Shown here piece after piece: positions 41,311 through 51,809 of a stretch of DNA of 64,000 bases. The first letter of the stretch is position 1, and each line of letters opens with the position of its first letter. The position numbers and the translations under genes are program-made. This DNA is from Pyropia yezoensis (Eukaryota; Rhodophyta; Bangiophyceae; Bangiales; Bangiaceae). Location: assembly GCA_009829735.1 (NCBI GenBank), contig CM020618.1, positions 17,717,346 through 17,781,345 of the forward strand, given 5' to 3'. Below the pieces are notes generated by a model. It did not search any database. It worked only from the letters and a program-made list of their open reading frames with translations, and was not told where the DNA came from.

Positions 41311-44300
41311 CAAGGAGCTTTCCATTGCTCCAGGTTTGTCTCCGACCGCCACGTCACTTTCAACTCCGAGAAACAATATTAACTACATGCATTATGTTTG
41401 TATGCAAATTAGTAATATTTCACCGTGAATGTGCCAATCAGTGACGGATACGCTGTACTATATGAGGTATCTAGGCGGATATCAAGAAGTTCGTTGGTCG
41501 TGCATTGTATATGGGCCGGGGATGTCAGTTCCGTGTGAACGCCCTGGTCACCTACCGTATTTGAATTGCGCGCGCGTGAATGCGTTGCGCATTGGTGTCT
41601 GACTGATCTGTGCTGATCTGCATGGATGGGGGGGCAGCGCCGCCCTCGCCACCCACGCCAATGCACGTCCTTCCCCCTCTCTCACCCCCTCTAGCGGCCC
41701 CCCCCAGTGGCGCATGCAAGGAGGTTGTGGTCGTAACCAGCCGCGCTCTCTCCCTCTCCGCTCCAGCCCCTTTGGACAGCAAGCGCCTTTGGTCTGTGGC
41801 CACACGTTCGCGGCGGTGACTAGCAAGTCACCGAAGCCGAGCCACCTCCCGCAATCCCCTTCCCAGGCAGCACAAACAGTCCGATAGCTACACGTGCCGC
41901 GCATGTCCACCGTTGCGCGCGCCACGCTCCCGGTTGTTGGCGGGACACCGCGTCAGCGGACGAGGTGGGAGCTTGCCAGGAGTTGTCGGCAGCGCCCCCC
42001 CCCCTCATCCCCCGCCTTCAATTTCGGCAGTGCCCCCCCCCTTCCCCCCCCCGCCTTCAAGGGGGGGGGGGGGGGGGGGGGCACTGCCGACAACTCCAAG
42101 GCGCCGCTGCCAGTGCTCCAAAAAGGACACACTGCTTCCCCATCCACCACGTGCCTCGCGTGACGTGAAGGGCGGCAGGTAGCATCAGCTGTGAGTTACC
42201 GAGGGGGCGTAAGGAGGCGGGGAAGGGTGAAAAGAAGTGACAAGGGTGGGCTGGCGGGCCGGTGGGGGACAGGGAAGCGTCGCCAACATGTGCACCTTGG
42301 ATAAACCGGAATCTCACCCGGCATGTTGTCCAAGGGTTATCCTTGAATGACCGCGATGTTACTACATTGGTCTTCAGGCGATGTTATTACATTGGTCTTC
42401 AAGGAGCATTCAGGGGCAAGGATCTCGAACACGAGGCTGGCTCGTGACTGGCCTCAATCGAGACCCAGTTGATAGTTACAATGTCGCTAGACTTGTACTT
42501 GTCAACGCCACCGCAGGATGATTTCTTTCGTGGAATGGCCCGCTGTGACCTGCCCTGCGCGCCAGGCGTGACAGCTGTCCGCGCCGGGGTACGCGCGGGG
42601 AGCGGGGCTGTAGCACCCTGACACTGGTGGTTCCGGCGGCGCTGGTGGTCGCGGGTGCTGGCGGAGCTAGTGAAACTGACAATCATGGACGACAGTGGGG
42701 GGGAGGGGGGGGGGGTGGAGGCAGGGGCGCGCAGGAAAAAACATAGAGAAAGAGCGCCATAATGGCCAAGAGGGGAGGCAGATGAGAAAAGGTGAGCAGA
42801 GGACCGCGTCGCGGTGCACCTGTCAAGGGAAGACAGCGGTACAATGGGGGAGAACACAATACAAAAAGGGAGAAAAATTGGCGGCGTAAAGACGAGGGAG
42901 AGAGATAAAGGAAAGGGGAGAGGTGAAGGAGACAAAGTCAAAGGGAAGCAGCGCTGCGGCGCACCTATGACGCGTGGGCAACGGGAGCGGCGGCCGAGCC
43001 GAAGCAAAGGAACGTGCAAGTGACCGAGGACCCACTTCGCGCAAGCAGATTGTGAGCAACGTGGGGGATGGCGGGGATGCGGGGGTGGTGAGGGGCGGGG
43101 AGAGTGGCGCAAGGTGAGGAGATGTGGGATGGTGGGGGCACAGTGGCATCGCGTGAAGACGCTAGACGAGGTCGGCGGACGGTGTGTGGATGGGAGCGGG
43201 CCTGTTCCATTTGCGATCTCGCTGGCCCTCATAGGCAAGTACAAGAAGTCGTCGGGTGGGATACACTTAGATGTCACTTGAGGGCCGTCAAATACGCCGC
43301 GAACTCGCCTCTGGCGCTCGAGCTCTGCAATGTACTCGAGTCACTATCGGGACTGCGTATTCATTGGTTGTTGGGGGCAGTAATCGAGAACGCGAGGCAC
43401 GACCTGCCAGGACCTTTCCTTGGATGACTTTCTTGGCCCGCAGGTTATCCAGGGGGTTATCCATTGGATGAACCGCTTCGATGATCCGTCGGCTATCCGT
43501 GAATGACCAGGTTTATCCAGCCAATCATTCAGTTGCACAGGTTGTCGACGAGCGGGGGGGCGTATTTCGAGCTCGGTGCCCTCCCGGCGTGCACCCGCCG
43601 TCAGCGCCTCGACAGTTGGCCCACGCGGCGCTCCCCCCATGCAGCGGCCCTCTCGCCACGATAACAGGCCACCGAGGGGGGGGGGCGGCAGATCCTCCTG
43701 CTGGGCAAGTAAAACGGTGGACCGGTCAAGGAAGGCCACGGGGGAGGATTTGAGGGGGGGGGGGGGAAGTTTGACCATGACCTCACCCCACGCGACCCGT
43801 GACCTTGCGTTCGATAACACGAGAGAGTGACTCGCAGAGGCATCCGGTAAGGGAAAGGGGGGGGGGGGGGAGGGGCGAGTTGAGCGTCGGCGCTGTGTGC
43901 ACCCAGCGTGGGCACCCGATGGGTGTACCAATCGCTTCCCTCTGCCTTCCGTCTGCGAGGCCCGGCGGGTGCACCTGTGCCACTAGCAGCCCCGTGCGGG
44001 TGCCGTGTCCTTGACTTTGCTCACCCCCCCCCTTCGTCGCCCCCCCGCCCCACCCCCCTCACGGGAAGGTACTTCGGAAGGAGGGGGAAGGGGGGGGGGG
44101 GGGACGGGCGGCCCGGGCGACTGGCCATTTCCAACGTTGCCTGTTCCCCCGGCCGCTGCCCGTGGCAGCGTAGCCCTGCAGGCGACCGCGCTGCCGCCCC
44201 CGTCGCGCCCGTGCGTGCACACCGACAAAGCGAGGGGGAGGGCGGGGGTGGGGGGGGGATGTCGAGCCCCCCCTCTTACACGCGCCCCGGGGGGAGCACG

Positions 44301-45530
44301 TGTGCGTGGGAGAAGAGAAGGAATGTATCCCATTTGGGGACGGCTCGTCCCGGATGGTGAGGTGGGGTTGGGGTGGGATGCGGGAGGGGGAGGGGGGCCG
44401 GGGGGGGGGGCGTGCGTGGCGCAACGGCGGGTGGAGCCGCACAGGCTCGCGACGGGCGGCGGCGGCGGGCGGGGGCGGCGCCTGTGCCGGCTAGCTATCT
44501 AGTGTCATCGGTATGATACCGGCGGGTGCGCTTTGCCGAGTGTCGGTCGGGAGAGGGGCGGAGCGTTGGGGGTGGGCAAGCCTTGCCCAGAGGGTGAATG
44601 CAGGCCGCGCCCGTGGGACATGGCCGCGGAGGTCGCGTGTGTGGCGGGTGGGCCGGTCATGGGGGAGGGGGGGGGGGGGGGGGGGGGAGACTGCTCACGG
44701 CGGCGCAGCAGGGCGCCGACGGGGATGACGGTGTCGGTGGGTGGGGGATTGGGACGGGTGGAGGATTGGGACGGGTGGTGGGGACCGGGGGCGGGACCTG
44801 AGGGGGGAGACCAGAGGGAGGACCGGGGGGTGGGGCACCGGTGGTGAGACCGACGGGGTGTGGAACCAGGGAGGGGGAGCAGGGCGGCAGCCACCGCGGC
44901 TTTGGGCAGCCTTGAGCTTGGAGGCCGCCGGGATCATCCCCCCCCCCCCCCCCTTCCCCCCGATGGGGAAAGGGGGGGGGGGGCGGGGGGGGGGGGGGGG
45001 GGGGGGCAGACTTTATCTATGGGAGGGGGGGGTGGGGCGGGGGGGGCGGGGGACGGGGGAGGGGTGTGGAGTGCTGCGTGTGCTCGTGCGTGTTGTATGA
45101 CGGTAGCCGCGGCCGTTCCAGCCGGGGGTGGGGCGCGTCGGGGTGTAAACCGCCGAGGCGCGGGGCGCTGACGGATGGGGAGGGAAGGGTGGGGGGGTGA
45201 AAAGGTTGAGAGGCGGCGGCGGCGGCGGCGGCAGCGGGGGTTGGGTAAGGTAGCATGAGCAGGGGCAAGGTGGAGGTGCAGGGGGAGAGGGGGGGCGGAT
45301 GCCACAGTGCCCCACGGATCACGCTGCGGGGAGGGGGAGGAGGGGGGGGGGAACAGGGGCTCCGCTCCCGTTGCCTCCCGTCGGCCGGGGATTGGGAGGG
45401 GGGGGGGGCGGAGGTCGGAGGTGGGGGCGGTGGGAATGGGTGGGGTGGGCGCTGGGTTGCCCCCTGCAGCTGTGGCGTGGCCACCCGCCAGGGGGTGGGG
45501 GGGTAGCGGCGGCACCCTGTGGGGTGGGGG
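41311..45530. other. gene-poor stretch with homopolymers and small repeats
   Basis: I find no supported coding region. Small structures are present: an inverted C/G-run palindrome (41979-42097), a 24-bp tandem duplication (42353-42376 and 42378-42401, one mismatch), and many G runs of 10-25 (for example around 44085-44102, 44655-44687, 44967-45006). Confidence 0.45.
41979..42097. repeat. inverted repeat with C-run and G-run arms
   Basis: GGAGTTGTCGGCAGCGC at 41979-41995 is the reverse complement of 42081-42097 with one mismatch. The left arm runs into C runs and the right arm is preceded by a run of more than 20 G, so the single strand could fold into a long GC hairpin. CGGCAGTG plus a C run occurs a second time inside. 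Confidence 0.75.
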
Positions 45531-45534
45531 GTCC

Positions 45535-45540
45535 GTATAA
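45535..45540 (+). promoter_or_regulatory. TATA-like element upstream of the first Cys/Trp-rich gene
   Basis: GTATAA(GG) about 310 bp before the ATG at 45851. The paralogous gene has TTATAAG about 215 bp before its ATG, so a TATA-type promoter is plausible for both. Confidence 0.35.
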
Positions 45541-45850
45541 GGGCGCCACCAGCGGACCGGGAGGTCAGCGGAGGGCAGACAACAACAGCCGCAGCAGCAG
45601 CAACAGCAGCGCCGCACCACTCCCACCCGCGCGTGCCTGCCCCAAAAGCGCCACCCACCCCGCCCCCCTGCCGCCGCCGCCGCCGGCACAACCGCCGCCG
45701 CTGCCGGTCTCTTGTCGTCGTCGTCTCCCTTACCACCACCGCTCGCCCGCCCCCCGCTTCCCCCGCCTCACCCTCCCTCTCCCTCTCTCCCCCTTCCGTG
45801 CTCTCCTTCTGTTTCGCCTCCTTATCTTTTTTCACCCCCCCGCCTCAACC

Positions 45851-46549
45851 ATGAGCCGCCACACCTTCCTGGCCATTGTGGCCGTCGTGGCCGTTGCTGC
45901 CGCCGCCGCCACCGCCACCACCGCCGCCGCCACCGCCCCGACCGGCCCGACGCCGACGCCCAAGACGATGAAGTTTACCAAGGAGACGGGGGAGGAGTGC
46001 ATCAGCAAGTGGTTCGTCACGGGCCGTGGCCCCGCAGGCTGGGTGTGGGCCGACGTGGACACCTGCTGCCCGCCGCGGCCGACGCCCAAGGCCATGACCG
46101 TCTACCAGGGGGGCAAGAAGTGCTTGAGCTCCTGGTTTGTCTGTGACCGCCAGCTCGACGCCGCCGGCACGTGCGCGTACAAGTGGTGCGACGTGACCGA
46201 CTGCGACACGCCGGCGTGTCCGCCCAAGCCAATGGACATGAAGCGCCGGTTTGTGCGCGCCAACGGGGAGCGCTGCATCGCCCGGTGGTTTGCGTGTGGC
46301 AAGAAGTACACGGGGGGGGTGTGCGGGTGGAAGGGGTGTGACGTTGTCTCGTGCAAGCCGCGATGCCCGGCCAAGCCTGAGACCAAGTCCATGGTCCGCC
46401 GGACGGCGACCAAGGTGTGCTCGTCCGCGTGGTGGGCGTGGAAGCTCGTCGTGGACAACTCCACCGATGCGCAGACGTGCAAGTGGCTGTGGCGGGATGT
46501 GGAGACGTGCTACTGCGATACGGGGGCGCCCAAGTGGACCAAGTGCTAA
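45851..46549 (+). CDS. secreted Cys/Trp-rich four-module protein (paralogue 1)
   Basis: 232 residues with no intron. The start MSRHTFLAIVAVVAVAAAAA is a signal peptide, followed by a short Thr/Pro linker. Four modules of about 42-55 residues follow, each built on a Lys-Thr-Met-like start, C-x3-W, and a C-terminal C-x-W/Y-K-x-C-D-x3-C pattern. Examples are GEECISKWFVTG, KKCLSSWFVCD with YKWCDVTDC, ERCIARWFACG with WKGCDVVSC, and KVCSSAWWAWK. The protein ends KWTKC. The spacing implies disulphide-bonded extracellular domains. The nearest relative is the gene at 53938-54645, alignable over its whole length. I do not recognise the family; a cell-wall, adhesion or defence role is only inference. 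ATG 45851 is chosen because the signal peptide starts there and the upstream frame is low-complexity. Confidence 0.88.
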   Translation: MSRHTFLAIVAVVAVAAAAATATTAAATAPTGPTPTPKTMKFTKETGEECISKWFVTGRGPAGWVWADVDTCCPPRPTPKAMTVYQGGKKCLSSWFVCDRQLDAAGTCAYKWCDVTDCDTPACPPKPMDMKRRFVRANGERCIARWFACGKKYTGGVCGWKGCDVVSCKPRCPAKPETKSMVRRTATKVCSSAWWAWKLVVDNSTDAQTCKWLWRDVETCYCDTGAPKWTKC

Positions 46550-47492
46550 GCAGCAGCCGCCGGAAGGAGGGGGGGGGAGGGGGAAGGGGGGGACACGGGC
46601 TGCCCCAGACCCGCGTCAGCCCGCGTCAGCCGCGTGCGCGTGTACATACGGCACGGCCTCGTCGCCGAGGCCGCCATGCGGCCAGTGCTAATATTTAATG
46701 TACTTTTTTTAATGTATCTCGTGACCCTGACCTCCGTCTCTGTCTTGCTGTGCTGTCGACACAGTACGCAGTACGGCCTCTTTTGGCCGAGCACTGTGCT
46801 TCGTATCGGCTGGAAGACTCGCGTACGGTGGCGATGGTGGAGCGTGTCCGCAGCGCCACCCGCAACAACACAGAGCGACAGCGGCCGCCCACAACAACAC
46901 GGCGCGACAGCGGGATATGACTGTAGCTGTGGCCGCGTGCGCCGTCGCGTCTACCAAAGAAGGCAAACCCGGCCACGGGTAATGGGTGCGGGGGGACGGG
47001 CGAGTGGCGGTGGTTGGGGCTGAGAGGGTGGGGCAGGAAACGCCTGCCAGCGGGGGGAGGGGGGCATGGTGTGGGGGGGCGTCCTTTCCCCCGACACTCC
47101 CATCGGCGGGGGGATGGGGCGGAAGCGGACGCGGCCGACAGCAGGTTTCGGAGGCTCTGCGGCAGAGGGGCCCACCGAAAAATTCCACGGCGGTGCCGCC
47201 ATGGCGCCTCGTGCGGTTGGCCAAGGCCGTCAGGGTGCTGCTCCTCATTTAGGCGGCAGCGGCGCAAGCCACGGCGGGCCTTGCCGGCAGCGCCTCAACG
47301 TGCGCCCCCACTCCACCAGTGCCCGTGTCTTTGGTGTCTTCGCAGGCCCATCAAGGCCTCGTCGTGCTCGTACTCTGCGGTGAGTGCGTGGGTCGGCGGG
47401 TAGACGCTGCCCTCTCTCCAAAGCGCCTATTTTGTTTTTCCTGGCCGCGCTCGCAGGTCCTCTCTGTCGCGACTACGGTTATCCCCCCCCCG
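46550..47492. other. convergent intergenic region, no gene seen
   Basis: 3' flanks of the Cys/Trp-rich gene and of the DUF1499 gene. It contains ATATTTAATGTAC (about 46690), unusually AT-rich for this window and possibly part of a polyadenylation region. The open frames across 46.7-47.3 kb lack domain content. Confidence 0.4.
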
Positions 47493-48338
47493 TCACGCTA
47501 GCGCCTCCTCCACCTCCCCCATCCACTCGTCCACCCGCTTGGCATTCACGCCCAGGTCACTCTGCCCGTAGACGCTCTTGGAGTACATGACCACCCCCAC
47601 CCCCCCCGGCGTCGGTACAAACGCGACGGAAATGAGGTCAGGGAAGAAAAATGTCTTGGTCCGCTGCACCAGCCACCACACCTGGTCCTCCCCCCCATCC
47701 TCGCCGTCCCCGTCGGGGGCCCGCACGAGGGTGACGCGCCCCTTGGTCCGGGCGACGCGGAAAAAGGCGTCCCGCACCTCGGCGACCGACACGCCCGCAA
47801 ACACCTTGGTCGACCGCCGCTTGGGCGGCGACACCCCCTCCGCCACCCCCGGCGGCGCGACCAGGTCCGAGTTGCTCCCCGGCCGGGAGGACAGGTCCCC
47901 AAAGTCCGACACAAACTTGGCGCCAAGGACGGGCGTCACCGATGAAAGCGCCAGCGGCGCAAGGACGGGGGTGAGTAGCGGCAGCGGCACCCGCACACCC
48001 TTGCCCACCGCAAACGCGGTGAGCACAACAGCGGCGAGGGAGGCGGCGTAGGGCGTGTCGGCCGGCAGGCCCGTGTCGTAGGCGGCGGTGGGTGGGGGGG
48101 GGGCGGTGCGGCTGCTGCCACGGCCGCCCTGCGGGCCCGCCAGGCCCGCGCTCGCCCCCGCGGGGGGGGGGGTGCCCGCAGAAGTGGGCGTCCACGAACA
48201 ATGCCGCAGCACCGGGGCGGCGGCTGCGGCAGCGGCGGGCGACGCAGGCATGCAGCGGCGTGTGCGCCCATGGCAGCGGCGTGGGGGGGGGGGGCGCAGA
48301 ATGGCGGCGGCGGCCGCCACGGACGATACAAACGCCAT
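47493..48338 (-). CDS. DUF1499-domain protein, probably plastid-targeted
   Basis: 281 residues from ATG 48338. The N-terminus MAFVSSVAAAAAILRPPPPR, then Ala/Arg/Ser-rich sequence, looks like a plastid transit peptide. A hydrophobic segment follows (YAASLAAVVLTAFAVG; PLLTPVLAPLALSSV), then a DUF1499 domain. In it, a strand-rich core (VAEVRDAFFRVARTKGRVTL; WWLVQRTKTFFFPDLISVAF) is followed by the family's signature end (MYSKSVYGQSDLGVNAKRVD), where Ser-Asp-Leu-Gly-x-Asn is conserved. Plant and algal DUF1499 proteins are often chloroplast proteins of undefined biochemical role. The frame is open upstream of 48338, but the transit-like start argues for this ATG. No intron is needed. Confidence 0.85.
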   Translation of the reverse strand: MAFVSSVAAAAAILRPPPPRRCHGRTRRCMPASPAAAAAAAPVLRHCSWTPTSAGTPPPAGASAGLAGPQGGRGSSRTAPPPPTAAYDTGLPADTPYAASLAAVVLTAFAVGKGVRVPLPLLTPVLAPLALSSVTPVLGAKFVSDFGDLSSRPGSNSDLVAPPGVAEGVSPPKRRSTKVFAGVSVAEVRDAFFRVARTKGRVTLVRAPDGDGEDGGEDQVWWLVQRTKTFFFPDLISVAFVPTPGGVGVVMYSKSVYGQSDLGVNAKRVDEWMGEVEEALA

Positions 48339-49345
48339 GGTCAAGGGCAGCCGGGGGTGGGGGAGGGGGGGGTTTGACGACAGATGGGCGAGTGAGCAGG
48401 CAAGTGAGTGGGTCTTGGGCGGGGGGGTGGATGAAGGCAGCGGCGGAGTGGGGGCACGGGCAATGGCAGGGCGAAAGTGGGACGTGGAAGCATGGACGCA
48501 GCGACTGAGTGTCTTGGGCGGCGATGCGGGGCCATTGCCCCGCATCAGCCGATGCGCCGCAAAGAGGCCCCCTCCGCCGCACCTTCCAGCCGGTGCGGAT
48601 CGCAGCGCTGCTGGTGTGGCTGGTGTAGGTTTGCATGGCGATTAGGCAGCACTCTCGGCGACTAAAAATGCCCCTACCTATCTACGTATGTAATTATGCA
48701 TGTGCACACTAATGTATGTGTGTACTTACTATCCGGTGAGCGCTACATTACCGGTACATTTGTGTCTTTTGCCGCGTTGTCCAGGTCCCCCGTCACCGCC
48801 ACAGGGCTGAAGACCCCGAGGTCAAGGGACTGACATGTACGCGAGGATGACGACGTTATCCCCCTCACCTCCACCTCTCGGCCAGAGGCGCGGGCGCTGG
48901 AGTGCCGCCACAGCCAAGGGCACCGTACTACCCCCCCCCCTTCACCCACTTCCGGGCAGCGGCGATGGAGCGGGCGGTGGTGTAGGCAATGGCGGTTTGG
49001 GGGGAGAGACGCACGGAGGGGGCCCGGGCTCCTGCGCTGGGTGCAGTTGGCGGAAAAAAGGGAGGCGGTAAGGCGGGGGTGGGGGTTGTGCCCACCGCCC
49101 CTCTCCACCCCCTCCACCACTCCCACCTCCCGCATGCCTTGAAACTGAGGAAGGAGTGGCAGTAGCAGCAGGACCTGGGGACCTAGTCCTCCCATGTCCA
49201 CAAGTAGGGGCTTTTGGCTCGACCGGTGGCGCACAATGCGCGGAGACGAGGAAGAAGACAAGCAGGAGAACAGCAGTTTTAATCAGTTACGTGGAAAGCA
49301 CAGCAGAAACACGCCAGTGTGCCAAAAACGGTGCCTGGCTGTGCT
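48339..49345. other. no gene seen
   Basis: 5' flank of the DUF1499 gene and the region beyond the next minus-strand gene. Less GC-rich at 48650-48760 (TATGTA-type sequence). No domain-bearing frame. Confidence 0.4.
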
Positions 49346-50461
49346 CTACCACGCCTTGACCGGGCACGGCACCTGGCGGCACACCTTGACCAACTTCCGC
49401 TGATGGCAAGTCGTCTGGACCTTCACGTCGACCCAGCGCGCGCATGCGAGGGCAGCCGCCGTTGCCGTCGGCGCCGCCGTCGTCACAGGGAAGAACGCGC
49501 GCGCCGAGGCACAGCCGTACACCAGCTTCCTCTGGGTCTTAACGCACGGCACCGCCTTGGCCACCACCCGGCCGGCGTCACACGACTTGCACGCGGGCGC
49601 GACCACCACCACAGTCGAGACGGGGGCGGCCGACGCCATGGGCGCAGCTGTCACCACCACCACCACCGTGGGTGCAGCAGTGGGCGCCACGCTCGGGGCA
49701 GCCGACGGCGCGGCGGTTGGCGCCGCCGTGGCCGCCTCGCAGTTGAGCCGCCCGTTCTTGCATGGGCAGGTCACCCCATTGCGCACCGCCGGGATGCATG
49801 CAGTTGGCCGCGGCGACGGCGCGGCGGTGGGAGCCGCCGTGGCCGCCGCGCAGTTGAGCCGCCCGTTCTTGCACGGACAGGTCACCCCATTGCGCACCGC
49901 CGGGATGCACGCAGTCGGCCGCGGCGACGGCGCGGCGGTGGGAGCCGCCGTGGCCGCCGCGCAGTTGAGCCGCCCGTTCTTGCACGGGCAGGTCACCCCA
50001 TTGCGGACGGCCGGGATGCACGCCGTCGGCCGCGGTACGGCGGTGCCGACCGGCTTGGCCGTCGGCATAGGCGACGCCGTCAGCACAGGTGCCGCCGACG
50101 CCGATGGCAGCACCACCACCGGCGGCGCCGTGCGTGGTGCTGCAGACGGGGTGGCGGTGAGCACGACAACGGGAAGCTCTGACTCGGCTGGCAGCACCAC
50201 CACGGGGAGCTCCGACTCGGCGGGCAACACCACCACCGGGAGCGCCGACTCGGCGGGCAGAATCACCACCGGCAGCGCCCCGTGGCCGGCCAGGCCCTTA
50301 CCTTGGGCGGGCTTGTGCACCGCCGCCGGCTTCTTCCATACAGGCCGAGGATGGAAAAAGGTGCGCGAAGAGCCGTCCTGCAGGGATGACGCCCCGTCGA
50401 CCGGGATCGCTGTTGCCACCGCCACCGCCGCAGCGGCGACTACACATGCCAGACGCGCCAT
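49346..50461 (-). CDS. secreted protein with ALPVVVLPAES repeats and three Cys-rich 37-residue repeats
   Basis: 371 residues from ATG 50461. The signal peptide MARLACVVAAAAVAVATAIP is followed by a basic linker. Four short repeats of the type LPVVVLPAESE come next, then an Ala/Pro/Val-rich stretch, then three near-identical 37-residue repeats containing PTACIPAVRNGVTCPCKNGR then LNCA and an ATAAPTAAPS spacer. A Val/Ala/Thr-rich linker leads to a C-terminal Cys-rich domain (CKSCDAGRVVAKAVPCVKTQ; CHQRKLVKVCRQVPCP). The Pro/Ala/Thr linkers suggest O-glycosylation, and the protein would be extracellular or wall-bound. It lies between two secreted Cys/Trp-rich genes. Family not recognised. The plus-strand frame opposite it is a shadow. 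Confidence 0.8.
   Translation of the reverse strand: MARLACVVAAAAVAVATAIPVDGASSLQDGSSRTFFHPRPVWKKPAAVHKPAQGKGLAGHGALPVVILPAESALPVVVLPAESELPVVVLPAESELPVVVLTATPSAAPRTAPPVVVLPSASAAPVLTASPMPTAKPVGTAVPRPTACIPAVRNGVTCPCKNGRLNCAAATAAPTAAPSPRPTACIPAVRNGVTCPCKNGRLNCAAATAAPTAAPSPRPTACIPAVRNGVTCPCKNGRLNCEAATAAPTAAPSAAPSVAPTAAPTVVVVVTAAPMASAAPVSTVVVVAPACKSCDAGRVVAKAVPCVKTQRKLVYGCASARAFFPVTTAAPTATAAALACARWVDVKVQTTCHQRKLVKVCRQVPCPVKAW
49725..50035 (-). repeat. three 111-bp coding repeats
   Basis: Tandem units encoding the Cys motif C-x9-C-x-C-x6-C with PRPTA and ATAAPTAAPS flanks. The high nucleotide identity between units points to recent expansion or gene conversion. Confidence 0.85.
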
Positions 50462-51394
50462 CTCGCGGAGGGGAGGGAAGAGGGCTTATTCAGACGTCCT
50501 CGTGCGCCGACGGCTGGTTCGTGTGGGTGTGAGTGTGTGAGTGTGCATGTGTGTTTGGTGGCGACGAGGGACGAAAATCAGGTCCAGTACCCGCCAGCAG
50601 AGTGGCCTCTTGTACCCACCAGCGGCAGCCGACCACCTCTTCTCCGCCATCGCGACGCGCCACTGACGGCCGCAGCCGCGCCGCAACCGCACAGCTGCGC
50701 CGCAATCGAGCCATCGTGCCAAGAAGGGGGAGGGGCGTGCCATGGTCAACACTGCCAGGCGCCGACCTCGCGCCGGGCATGGAACAAACGCTGCATCGGC
50801 ACTGCGAGTGCCACCGCTTGGCCGCCCCACGTCGGCTGCGCCCATCCGTGCCCTGCTCGTGCGACCCTTCCGTCCCAGGGCGTGCGAGTGGCACCGCCCC
50901 CATTCGATACGCAAGGCGAAACGACTAGCTTGAGCACGCAGAGGAACGAGCTAGGGAGCAGCTGCAAAAGTGTCAGCACCACCGCGCAGTGAGGTGCGCC
51001 CAGGGAACAGGCATCCACAAGAAACGACTGGAGCACGTTGTAGTGGCACATCGCCCGCCGCCTGCCGGGTTGACCAGACCAGGATGAAGAAGACGTGGGT
51101 GTCCTGATCGGGGATCGGCCCCGCCGGACCAAGGAGCGCCCAATAAACAGACGCGTCGATCCACCATCACGATTCGACGACGGCCGACCATGACAGCCGG
51201 CAAGACCACCTCGGGGCTGCCACAGGACGTAGCCTGCAGGCTGGAAGCGCTGTGCGCACGGGAGGCAAGTAAGTGTGCGAGGGAGAGGCAAGCGAGAAGT
51301 TCGTGGTGGGATCCAGCGCAGCAGTGCTTATCCCCTGTCAAGATACAAGCCCATTTTTGGCCAGATCTCTTGCTTCGTTGTTCAAATTCTTGCT

Positions 51395-51427
51395 CTGCTC
51401 GAGCACGAAAATGAACGGCTCGAGCAG
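51395..51427. repeat. 9-bp inverted repeat
   Basis: CTGCTCGAG (51395-51403) and CTCGAGCAG (51419-51427), loop 15 nt. Confidence 0.8.
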
Positions 51428-51466
51428 AACTTTGCTTTTCTGATCAAGTGTGTATTCGATTGTATG

Positions 51467-51505
51467 CGGCTCGTTTATATGACCCCGGGTGATATAAACG
51501 AGCCG
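51467..51505. repeat. perfect 14-bp hairpin
   Basis: CGGCTCGTTTATAT (51467-51480) pairs exactly with ATATAAACGAGCCG (51492-51505) across an 11-nt loop that contains CCCGGG. No T-run follows, so it is not an obvious terminator; it may be a transposon end structure. Confidence 0.85.
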
Positions 51506-51591
51506 ATCTCGCAGAAAAATAACGTGAACTGCTCTTACAGTAGAGTACTTCCGCAGTTGTGATGCGACCGCCCCAACAGTATTTCGACGCA

Positions 51592-51780
51592 TGTCTCTCG
51601 AGCACCCGCACCAGTTCTGGTTCCTGCGCCTCCTTGCGTGCCACGGGGCGGCCCGCGGGGGATTGGACCAAGGGGGGCAGGCGCACCTGCTGGATGCAGC
51701 TCGCATTATTCGGGAGGAGTGGGACAAGGTGACCCCGGTGCAGATTGCCAACTGTTGGCTCACGGCAGACTGGTGGGCCA
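51592..51780 (+). pseudogene. C-terminal fragment of a pogo/Tigger-like transposase
   Basis: The frame reads GLDQGGQAHLLDAARIIREE then WDKVTPVQIANCW. This matches the end of the transposase at 4403-6396 (HLLDAAKLIRDEWEAMT ... IVHCW). Nothing upstream encodes the catalytic core, so only the tail survives. The differing residues indicate a separate, older copy. Confidence 0.75.
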
Positions 51781-51809
51781 TCTCCTCTGACCGAGAGGTA
51801 CGGTGATGG

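Larger units (their letters stand above)
50462..51591. other. no gene seen; two hairpins near the end
   Basis: 5' flank of the secreted repeat protein and spacer. No supported gene. Two inverted repeats lie at 51395-51505, just upstream of a transposase remnant. Confidence 0.4.
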
